This document shows positions 1-8,110 of a stretch of DNA of 10,268 nt, piece by piece. The stretch's first letter is position 1. Each line of letters begins with the position of its first letter. Source of the stretch: an uncultured Collinsella sp. (GTDB lineage: Bacteria; Actinomycetota; Coriobacteriia; Coriobacteriales; Coriobacteriaceae); the NCBI GenBank assembly GCA_900754275.1, contig CAAECF010000029.1:1-10268 (forward strand), written 5' to 3'. Under the pieces are notes generated by a model that did no database searches, was not told where the DNA came from, and worked only from the letters and a program-made list of their open reading frames with translations. A program made the translations under genes and the position numbers.

Positions 1-143
1 ACGACGCTCTGCTCGTGAGCTTTTTCGAGACGACGCTCGAGAGCGGTTTTTCGGCATATGTGCTGTATGAGGGTATGGGCGCCGGCGATGGTTTTATGTG
101 GAGCGACCCTGAACCTGCAGGTGAGGAAACCCCTCTCATCTAA
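1..143 (+). CDS. C-terminal tail of an unidentified gene, cut by the window edge
   Basis: Reading from base 3, the frame is open for 46 codons and stops at TAA 141-143. The tail contains ETTLESGFSAYVLYEG and ends in GEETPLI. It is acidic, has no membrane segment, and looks like ordinary soluble protein sequence with C/G-rich codons like its neighbour. The other two forward frames hit stops early (16-18 and 68-70), which favours this one. I do not recognise the family. It lies 117 nt upstream of typA on the same strand. No convincing terminator separates the two, so cotranscription is possible but unproven. Presence of a coding tail is fairly likely; the function is unknown. Confidence 0.6.
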   Translation, partial: DALLVSFFETTLESGFSAYVLYEGMGAGDGFMWSDPEPAGEETPLI

Positions 144-260
144 AATCGCTAAAATAAACGAGTTTTCGGTAAAAGGCTCAATATTCCCGCTGAGCGTTGT
201 ATCGCTGGGCGGGCCGCATACGCGTGCCGTTTGTATATGGATAGAAGATAGGGGAACTAC

Positions 261-2099
<1,839 letters not shown>

Positions 2100-2129
2100 G
2101 CGCTGGGCTTTATAGCGTCTAACAAGAAA

Positions 2130-2161
2130 GGGCGTCGACCGCGATGGTCGGCGCCCTTTTT
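2130..2161 (+). terminator. Intrinsic terminator of typA
   Basis: An 11-bp stem, GGGCGTCGACC (2130-2140) paired with GGTCGGCGCCC (2146-2156), is closed by a GCGAT loop with one G-T wobble and followed by TTTTT (2157-2161). It lies 30 nt after the typA stop and separates typA from the pilus operon. Confidence 0.93.
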
Positions 2162-2163
2162 GG

Positions 2164-2188
2164 TGCAAGGGGGACGGGTTAGTTTGCA
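2164..2188 (-). repeat. Diverged inverted copy of the CAAAG/CTTTG palindromic element
   Basis: This 25-nt stretch begins TGCAAGGGGG and ends TTAGTTTGCA. It matches the reverse complement of 8046-8070 at 21 of 25 positions. It lies just past the typA terminator, in the opposite orientation to the copies at 8046-8102. The terminal TGCAA/TTGCA arms remain, but the inner stem is degraded (GGGG against GTTT), which suggests an older copy. Confidence 0.55.
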
Positions 2189-2239
2189 TCACAGCTGGGG
2201 CGACTATCCCTCCGATTGGCTTCCCAGCCAAAGTAAAGT

Positions 2240-2299
2240 TGTTTAAACATATACATAATTCCACTGAATATAGCCGGTATGATGCAAAACTGTTAACAG
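2240..2299. promoter_or_regulatory. Pair of 10-bp palindromes, candidate operators
   Basis: TGTTTAAACA (2240-2249) and CTGTTAACAG (2290-2299) are both perfect palindromes with a TTAA centre. Their centres are exactly 50 bp apart. The second lies about 35 bp upstream of the predicted -35 of the pilus promoter, a position suited to an activator or looping repressor. No regulator is encoded in the window, so the binding role is inferred from the sequence alone. Confidence 0.35.
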
Positions 2300-2333
2300 A
2301 TAAATATCAACTGGTATTAAATTAAAAGACCTA

Positions 2334-2363
2334 TTGACCTGCGGTTTACATGATTGGTATCTA
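2334..2363 (+). promoter_or_regulatory. Predicted promoter of the pilus operon
   Basis: TTGACC (2334-2339) matches the -35 consensus at five of six bases. An 18-nt spacer separates it from TATCTA (2358-2363), a fair -10 in a run of A/T. Transcription would start near 2370 and give a leader of about 155 nt before the adhesin ATG. It is the best -35/-10 pair I found in the gap. Confidence 0.5.
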
Positions 2364-2489
2364 TATATTATTTTATGCATTGTGGCATAGACGAACCGTC
2401 TTAGAAGGTACTCCCCAATGGGTTCTTGCAATGCGCTAGGTAGGTTCTCGTTGATGTTGGGGCTTGTGTTCGATCCGACGATTCGCCGT

Positions 2490-2512
2490 ATTCCACACTG
2501 TGTTGTAGGAAT
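2490..2512 (+). promoter_or_regulatory. Leader hairpin abutting the adhesin ribosome binding site
   Basis: ATTCCACA (2490-2497) can pair with TGT (2504-2506) and GGAAT (2508-2512) around a CTGTGT loop, with one bulged A at 2507. It ends two bases before the AGGGGA Shine-Dalgarno at 2514-2519. It could affect ribosome access, but it is short and could be chance. Confidence 0.3.
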
Positions 2513-2524
2513 TAGGGGACAACT

Positions 2525-5500
2525 ATGGACGCACACCGCTCACGGTCGCTGGGTATGGCGGCTCTGATTTTCATTTTGATTTGCCTCACCGCCGCAGTGT
2601 TTTACGGTGCGGCCCCCGTGCGCGCCGAGGATGCGACGCCGCCGACGCCGATTGCGATTGATGAGAAGACAGCGAGCGTTACGGTTAAGCTCTATACCGA
2701 CGAGTATCGTACTCAGGAGCTAAAAGGTGCCGTGACCTCTGTATCAACCCTTTACGGGGCTTTTTCGGCAAATTTCAAAACTGGCGAGGCTCCTACGCCT
2801 GGGAACAATGTTGCCGTTTACAAGTTTCCTGACACCATAGCCGTCGACGATAACGCCGCTGTGGACCTTATGGCGGGAACGGGCACCGATGCCGTAAGAG
2901 CTGGCACATGGGAGATTAAAAACAACAAGGCCATCTTTACGTTCGACAAGGCGTGGCTCGCGAAAAACCCTGCGAACATCCATGTCGCGGCCAGCTTCTC
3001 GTTCCAGCTTAAAAACAAGGACGTTGGTTCTGGTGGCGTGACATCTGTCGTGTTCCCCGGCGTGGGGAAGGTCGATATTTCCACCAAGGACGGTAGCGTT
3101 AAGGGAGAGAAGTCGGGGGTTTTCTCTCAGGGCTCCAACGGCGTGGCCAAGGTCACCTGGACCGTTAAGCTCACCGTCGAGCCGTATGCCACAAGCGTTA
3201 AGTTCACCGATACGCTAGGCGAGAACTTCAGCTTTGTGGAGGGCAGCTTTAAGCTTGACGGCAAGACGATTGAATCGCAGCCAACAATCGAAGGTCAGAC
3301 CGCGACCATCGAGAACTTGGGCAGCCTTCCCCGGGGTGTCCATACGATTACGTATGAAACCAAGCTGAAGAGTGACGTCTCCGTGAACAACGGCGAGTAT
3401 ATCAACGAACAGGGGGGCTCCAAAAACACGGCAGCGTGGAAATGGGGCGGCCCTAACGATCGCCAGAACGGCACGGCCACGGCTGCTCCTAGTCAATTTC
3501 GTTATGACATGATCAACAAGTCCAACGGCTCGGGCACGTCGTCGGACATCAAATGGACGGTCAGGCTCAACCAAGGCGAGCTTAAGGCTGACATGAGTGG
3601 CTACAAGTTCACCGATAAGTTGGACGCTAAACAAACGTATACGGGGAGTTACACGGTTTACAAAGGTACGTCGGAATCGGATGGAGTCAAGATCTACGAG
3701 CGTGCTCTTGATTCGTCGAAAGATACCTTTTCCTATACGTTCCCGGACAACCTTAACGATAAGTACGCCACCTACTGCATCGTTTATCACACCAGGATGA
3801 ACGATACGAATTCCTATGACACCGTGCACAACAATGCGACTATCGAGCATGAAGGCCGCGTCTCGGGAGCAGCCGAAGGCAAGTTTACGCCGCAGCTGAT
3901 GGGTACGCCGATCACCAAGAGGCGCGTGAGCTCCGACGAGGCCGGGACGACGGGCAGGGCGACGTGGGAGACGAAGGTCGCGCTGAAAGCGATCGTTAAT
4001 GCGGTCCATCCGGACAAGGTGACGGTGAAGGATACGTTTCAGTCGGCGTGGTCGCAAAATCTCGGCATCGACGTAGATTCCATTTCCATCACAATCGGCG
4101 AAACTGTGCTGAAACGGGGCCAGAACGCTGACTGGGACCTGACGGCCAACTGGACGGTCGGTGGAACAAAAAGAAATTTCAACCTTGATATAAATGTGAA
4201 CGACAAGGTAAAGGCCGCCCTCGAGAACGAGGACTACGCCGTCATCACCTACACTACCACGTCCGATGCGTTGCCGGGCTGGTACTCGAACTTCGCGTCG
4301 GTCAGTGCGTCGGGCCTGAACCTTCAGCGGCAGTACACCGACCTCGTTATGTACGTTGTCAACAAAGAAACGACGCCTGCGGTCGAGAAGCCGGAAGCGG
4401 AGTCGAAGGTGTCTTGGAGCGAGAGCTTCGACTGGAGCTCCGTCGACGGCTCGGCAGAGAAGGGTGCTTGGCTCGTCGACTGGACAGTGTACGCGAACCG
4501 CCAGCAGGGCAACAAGGGCGCAAATGGTGAGTACGAATACTACGGAGCCGGAAAACTCGGCAACAAACCTCTGAATATTGTCGACACCCTTCCGGACGGT
4601 ATGAGCTACGTTGTGAATTCCGCCAAATACACGCTCGTGCAGAATCCCTACGATCAGCATGCCGGCTACGGTAGCGGAAGCGAGGCAGAGACGATCATTT
4701 CGGGCAAACAGCTCGATGCCGGCAATGTGAAAAGCAACGGTAGCACGGTCACCTTCTCCATTCCTACAACAGAGCTTGGTGAATTTGCCGGTTACGCCAA
4801 GCTTACGTATCGGACGGCGGTCAAGCGAGGCAAGTTCGACACCTCTACGAACGAGGTGAAGTTCACTAATTCTGCCAGCGCTAAGTCGGGTGAGAAGGAG
4901 TTCAGCTCTGGCAGCGGAACCGTCACCATCAAGAACAACGTTATCAACAAGACCGGCGAGCGGGTCACTGACAGCAATCGCATCAAGTACACCATTCTGG
5001 TCAACAAGTCTGCGGTTGCCCTTAAGAGCGACACTGACATCCTCGAGCTCGTCGACACCATGGATGCCAAGTGCACGTTGGTGCCGTCTACGCTTAAGGT
5101 CTATGAGCGGATGAATGGTGCCTGGTCACTGCTGGCTGATGAGGACTATTCATCGGAGATGGAGCAAGTCAAGGATGAATCTGGCTCGCGTACGAAGCTG
5201 ACACTTAACGTGCCCGATAAGAAGTATCTCAAAGTCGAGTATGAGGTGATCCCGAGCGGAAATCCTGGCGATGAAGTTTCTCTTTCCAACACCGCCACGC
5301 TCGCGGGGGTGACTGATGGCTCCGCGATCGATGATCAAAAATGGATTGTCAAGAGCGCTTCTGCTACCGCAGGTGGCAACGGCTACGGCATCACGATGAC
5401 CAAATACGACGCCCAGCAGGTCGGCGCGACGCTCGAGGGTGCGGAGTTTACGCTCTACAGTGTGGCCATGGATGGCGCCGGTGAGACTGATGAGGAATTC

Positions 5501-6253
5501 CAGACTGCCAAGACCGATGGCAGCGGAAAAATCTCGTTCGGCACGAGCACCAAAAAGATGACAAATTGCGTGCTCTACAAGCTTGTGGAGTCGAAGGCGC
5601 CTGAGGGGTACGATACAACAAGCCCCACATGGATCATGCTCAAGGGCGATGCGACTACGGAGGAATATCAGGCCGCGCTTGAAAAGGCGAGGGACGTTGT
5701 CGGGAATGCGGAGATCATCGGCGATGCCGAGAAGGACAAGATTTGGATTTACGATAATCGCCTGACGGTATCCACGGAAATCAAAGCAAAGAAAGTGCTT
5801 GAAGGTGGAACCTTCAAGGAAGGACAGTTCTCGTTCGAGCTCAAGGACGGCGAGGGCAAGGTACTCCAGACGGTGACTAATGACGCCGAGGGGAACGTCT
5901 CTTTTCCCGTCGAGTACAACAAGGCGGGAACCTATACCTACAAGATCTCCGAGGTCGTTCCCAAGGACGCCGAGGGCAACGTCAAGGATCACATTACCTA
6001 TGACACGACCGAGCACAAGGTTAAGGTTGTCGTGGCTAATGGCGACGGAAAGCTCGATGTCACCGTCACCTACGATAACGACTCTCCGACTCCACCGACC
6101 TTTACCAACAAGTATTCGACCACGCTTCCCGAGGCGGGCGGGGCTGGCTTGACTATGACGTATCTGGCCGGCGCTTCGATGCTGTGTTTTGCCGCGACGT
6201 GGATGCATGCTCGTCGTCATCGCGATCTGGATCGAGGTGGCCGTCGTGAGTAG
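2525..6253 (+). CDS. Multidomain LPXTG-type surface adhesin, probable pilus tip protein
   Basis: A 1242-aa cell-wall-anchored protein. The start ATG is supported by AGGGGA (2514-2519) five bases upstream. A signal peptide runs to VRA-ED at about residue 34. Residues 48-200 form an N-terminal adhesive-like region with VYKFPDTIAV and ASFSFQLK, reminiscent of MSCRAMM/DEv-IgG adhesins. Five tandem Ig-like units follow (about 205-303, 338-440, 477-594, 646-785 and 813-925). Each has a W/Y-x-V/I strand, most a V-x-D-T-L/F-like strand, and each ends in an N-x-A motif. A CnaB/SpaA-type domain (954-1079) carries K960, the E-box YKLVESKAPEGY (1018-1029, E1022) and N1078. A Spy0128/FctA-like domain (1080-1197) carries K1090, E1143 and FTNKY N1195. 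The C-terminus has LPEAGG (1201-1206), a hydrophobic span and a basic tail. It overlaps the next gene by 8 nt. GC is lower than in typA. The surface role is secure; the ligand is unknown. Confidence 0.88.
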   Translation: MDAHRSRSLGMAALIFILICLTAAVFYGAAPVRAEDATPPTPIAIDEKTASVTVKLYTDEYRTQELKGAVTSVSTLYGAFSANFKTGEAPTPGNNVAVYKFPDTIAVDDNAAVDLMAGTGTDAVRAGTWEIKNNKAIFTFDKAWLAKNPANIHVAASFSFQLKNKDVGSGGVTSVVFPGVGKVDISTKDGSVKGEKSGVFSQGSNGVAKVTWTVKLTVEPYATSVKFTDTLGENFSFVEGSFKLDGKTIESQPTIEGQTATIENLGSLPRGVHTITYETKLKSDVSVNNGEYINEQGGSKNTAAWKWGGPNDRQNGTATAAPSQFRYDMINKSNGSGTSSDIKWTVRLNQGELKADMSGYKFTDKLDAKQTYTGSYTVYKGTSESDGVKIYERALDSSKDTFSYTFPDNLNDKYATYCIVYHTRMNDTNSYDTVHNNATIEHEGRVSGAAEGKFTPQLMGTPITKRRVSSDEAGTTGRATWETKVALKAIVNAVHPDKVTVKDTFQSAWSQNLGIDVDSISITIGETVLKRGQNADWDLTANWTVGGTKRNFNLDINVNDKVKAALENEDYAVITYTTTSDALPGWYSNFASVSASGLNLQRQYTDLVMYVVNKETTPAVEKPEAESKVSWSESFDWSSVDGSAEKGAWLVDWTVYANRQQGNKGANGEYEYYGAGKLGNKPLNIVDTLPDGMSYVVNSAKYTLVQNPYDQHAGYGSGSEAETIISGKQLDAGNVKSNGSTVTFSIPTTELGEFAGYAKLTYRTAVKRGKFDTSTNEVKFTNSASAKSGEKEFSSGSGTVTIKNNVINKTGERVTDSNRIKYTILVNKSAVALKSDTDILELVDTMDAKCTLVPSTLKVYERMNGAWSLLADEDYSSEMEQVKDESGSRTKLTLNVPDKKYLKVEYEVIPSGNPGDEVSLSNTATLAGVTDGSAIDDQKWIVKSASATAGGNGYGITMTKYDAQQVGATLEGAEFTLYSVAMDGAGETDEEFQTAKTDGSGKISFGTSTKKMTNCVLYKLVESKAPEGYDTTSPTWIMLKGDATTEEYQAALEKARDVVGNAEIIGDAEKDKIWIYDNRLTVSTEIKAKKVLEGGTFKEGQFSFELKDGEGKVLQTVTNDAEGNVSFPVEYNKAGTYTYKISEVVPKDAEGNVKDHITYDTTEHKVKVVVANGDGKLDVTVTYDNDSPTPPTFTNKYSTTLPEAGGAGLTMTYLAGASMLCFAATWMHARRHRDLDRGGRRE
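6234..6240 (+). promoter_or_regulatory. Ribosome binding site that sets the backbone pilin start
   Basis: GAGGTGG at 6234-6240 is a strong anti-16S match placed five bases before GTG 6246. It lies inside the last codons of the upstream adhesin gene, so the second gene is probably translated by coupling. No comparable site precedes the in-frame ATG at 6189. Confidence 0.75.
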
Positions 6254-7889
6254 GTTTTGCCGCCGCTTGCTGGCTGTCGCGACGATAGTCACGGTTGCCA
6301 TCCTCTCTTTTGTGGTGTTGCCCGGGACGGCTCATGCTGTCGGTACCGGAGCTATTACGGTGGACGGTAAAGTTGCGACGCGGTATGACACGTATCAGCT
6401 CTTTTCGGCGATCGTTGCCGACGATGCTGATGCCGGCCAAAAAGTCGCAACTGACGTAACGTGGGCGAATGACGCCGTTCGTCAAGCTGTTCTCCCCGTG
6501 CTTCATGATGCGGGGCTCGATAGCTCGGCATCGGGGGCACAAGAGGCTGCCGAATGGATGGATGCCGACGGACACATAACGACCGCGCTGACGGCAAAGC
6601 TTGCTCGTGCGATTTGCAATGCCGGCGCAACTTCCGTGGCCCTTAACGCAGGCACGGCGGCCGAGCTGCCCTGCGGCTACTGGCTCATCGTCGCCGACGG
6701 CGACGCCATCGCCCAGGGCGAGGCCGGCACCGCGCCGATCATGACCCTGGTCGGCGGCAGCGCCGTTACCGTCAAGCCCAAGGCGGCGACCCCCAAGGTC
6801 CAAAAACACGTGCTGGAGGACAGCACCGCCGCCTGGCAGAAGGCCGCCGACGCCACGGTTGCCGACGACCTGTACTGGCGCCTCTCGGCCACGGTCCCGG
6901 CGGGGCTCACGGCGTACGACACCTATACGGTACAGTTCGTCGACACCATGAGTGCGGGGCTCGACCCCTCCAAGGTGGCCGCGAGCGTGCGCGTGTACGT
7001 GGCGGCGGGCGCGGACGGCGGCTTCGACGTCGTCGCATGTGAGGGTGGCAACGCCAACTCGACGCCGGCTAAAGGGTGGACAGACATTACTTCACAGTGC
7101 AAGGTCTCGGTCGAGGGCAATGCCTTCACCGTGCGCACCGGCGACCTCATCGCCGCGCTCGGCGGGGCTGACGCCTTTGCCGCGGGCGCCCGCGTGGTTG
7201 CTGTCTACAATGCGCCGTTGGGGGCCAACTGCAATCGAGGCGCCACCAAGGGCAACCCCAACGAGGTCTACCTGCGTTACCCGCGCTCTCCCCTCGTCGA
7301 CCAGTCCGGCGATGCCGGATTCACCCATACGCCGAGTGATGACGCAACGGCCTATACCTGGGGACTCAGCCTCATCAAGCGCTCGAGCTCGGACGATAAA
7401 CCGCTCGCGAGTGCCAAACTGCGCATCATCGATGACCGCGGGCGCATCCTAACGACCGACGGCTCGTGGTCGACGGATGCTGACGCGTGCGTCATCACGG
7501 GCGCGGACGGCCACGCGGAATTGAGCGGTGTGGACGCGGGTGTCTACACCGTCGAGGAGGCCGCGGCTCCCAAGGGATACACCGCCTTTGAGGGCAAACG
7601 AACGGTAACGGTTACGTCTGAGGGATTGGACGCTAAGCAGGTGGCGGCCGCGAAGCTCAAGGTGACCGTGTCGGTCAAAAGCCCTCTGCGGGTTGATACC
7701 GCCGATGCCGGGACGGGTTCGATTGAGCTGTCGGTGCTCAACACCCCGAGCAAAGAAGCAAGTCGCGGCTTTATACCCTCGACGGGAGATAGAACGTTGG
7801 TGCTGGTGGCGGCTTTGGCTGCCATCGGAGTGGCGGCTATTGTTGTCGGGCTCGTCATCAAGCGGGGAGGCGGTCGTCGTGAAAAATAA
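6246..7889 (+). CDS. FimA/SpaA-like backbone pilin with IPSTG sorting signal
   Basis: A 547-aa protein from GTG 6246; residue numbers here count from that start. The GTG is preferred over ATG 6189 because GAGGTGG precedes it and because it puts a clean signal peptide (SRFCRR, hydrophobic core, AHA-V at 31) at the N-terminus. Domain 1 (about 33-172) has the fimbrial pattern GAITV...YDTYQLF and GYWLIV. VTVKPK (174-179) resembles the pilin motif whose Lys links subunits. Domain 2 (about 183-371) is a fimbrial isopeptide D2 domain with candidate K187, D233 and N339 (GNPNEV). Domain 3 (about 371-503) is CnaB-like with K378, the E-box YTVEEAAAPKGY (434-445, E438) and N499. IPSTG lies at 510-514, followed by a membrane span and KRGGGRREK. 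Six cysteines in the mature part could form disulfides. It is probably polymerised into the pilus shaft by a sortase encoded elsewhere. A GC-rich block runs through domains 1-2. Confidence 0.87.
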   Translation: MSRFCRRLLAVATIVTVAILSFVVLPGTAHAVGTGAITVDGKVATRYDTYQLFSAIVADDADAGQKVATDVTWANDAVRQAVLPVLHDAGLDSSASGAQEAAEWMDADGHITTALTAKLARAICNAGATSVALNAGTAAELPCGYWLIVADGDAIAQGEAGTAPIMTLVGGSAVTVKPKAATPKVQKHVLEDSTAAWQKAADATVADDLYWRLSATVPAGLTAYDTYTVQFVDTMSAGLDPSKVAASVRVYVAAGADGGFDVVACEGGNANSTPAKGWTDITSQCKVSVEGNAFTVRTGDLIAALGGADAFAAGARVVAVYNAPLGANCNRGATKGNPNEVYLRYPRSPLVDQSGDAGFTHTPSDDATAYTWGLSLIKRSSSDDKPLASAKLRIIDDRGRILTTDGSWSTDADACVITGADGHAELSGVDAGVYTVEEAAAPKGYTAFEGKRTVTVTSEGLDAKQVAAAKLKVTVSVKSPLRVDTADAGTGSIELSVLNTPSKEASRGFIPSTGDRTLVLVAALAAIGVAAIVVGLVIKRGGGRREK

Positions 7890-7998
7890 TTGCCTTTCAT
7901 GCTCACTGGCGTACTGCCTCCGTAATGAGCGACGCGCAGGCCTACCGACCTGATGATCATTGGTTTTGAAAAAGTTACTAGAGAACCCTCCAAGAAAA
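7890..7998. other. Convergent intergenic spacer, no feature seen
   Basis: This spacer lies between the pilin stop and the shared terminator. It includes the 8-bp palindrome ATGATCAT and no open frame or sortase remnant that I can recognise. Confidence 0.5.
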
Positions 7999-8045
7999 GC
8001 GGGGCACCCGGTCGATATGACCGAGTGCCCCGCCTCGTTTGTTGT
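7999..8045. terminator. Bidirectional terminator between convergent transcription units
   Basis: A 15-bp stem, GCGGGGCACCCGGTC (7999-8013) with GACCGAGTGCCCCGC (8019-8033), has a GATAT loop and one C-A mismatch. On the plus strand it is followed by the T-rich CTCGTTTGTTGTT. On the minus strand it is followed by TTTTCTT, complementary to 7992-7998. It can therefore end both the pilus operon and the minus-strand gene that stops at 8111. Confidence 0.88.
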
Positions 8046-8102
8046 TGCAAAGTAACCTGACCCCTTTGCACCACCACAAAGGTGCCTGGTCCCTTTGTGG
8101 TG
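8046..8102 (+). repeat. Tandem pair of short palindromic elements
   Basis: Two 21-nt units (8048-8068 and 8077-8097) share the pattern CAAAG-x3-CCTG-x2-CCCTTTG and agree at 16 of 21 positions, separated by CACCACCA. Each folds into a hairpin. The first is TGCAAAG (8046-8052) with CTTTGCA (8064-8070). The second is CACCACAAAGG (8072-8082) with CCTTTGTGGTG (8092-8102). Because all arms share CAAAG/CTTTG, alternative pairings such as 8063-8068 with 8077-8082 are possible. They lie between the minus-strand stop at 8111 and its terminator. The arrangement resembles REP-type elements; no transposase is present in the window. Confidence 0.75.
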
Positions 8103-8110
8103 ATCGGCTG

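Larger units (their letters stand above)
2189..2524 (+). other. AT-rich regulatory gap and long 5' leader before the pilus operon
   Basis: About 336 nt without a believable gene. By hand count, GC is 20/60 in 2221-2280, 17/60 in 2281-2340 and 22/60 in 2341-2400, far below typA, then rises again toward the pilin start. The stretch contains a small hairpin (TTGGCT 2216-2221 / AGCCAA 2226-2231), two 10-bp palindromes, one good sigma70-type promoter and a leader of roughly 155 nt. The minus-strand open frame at 2243-2536 lacks coding character. Confidence 0.7.

Noticed and set aside
176..195. GCTCA/TGAGC hairpin before typA
   Set aside because: The stem is only 5 bp with a 10-nt loop and no T tract. 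It is too weak for a terminator or attenuator.
2243..2536. 97-aa minus-strand frame in the AT-rich gap
   Set aside because: It starts inside the adhesin gene without a good Shine-Dalgarno, covers the predicted promoter, and has no coding character. A real gene cannot be fully excluded.
3412..3417. Run of six G in the adhesin, possible phase-variation tract
   Set aside because: Six bases is short for slipped-strand switching, and the frame is intact. Other G5 runs occur nearby, so it is not distinctive.
3215..4660. 481-aa open frame antisense to the adhesin
   Set aside because: It lies wholly within the secure adhesin coding region. Its Arg/Val-rich composition is that of a complement shadow, with no recognisable motif.
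5150..6301. 383-aa open frame antisense to the end of the adhesin
   Set aside because: Its low-complexity Leu/Val/Arg/Ile composition mirrors the CnaB and Spy0128 domains on the other strand, which have clear family motifs.
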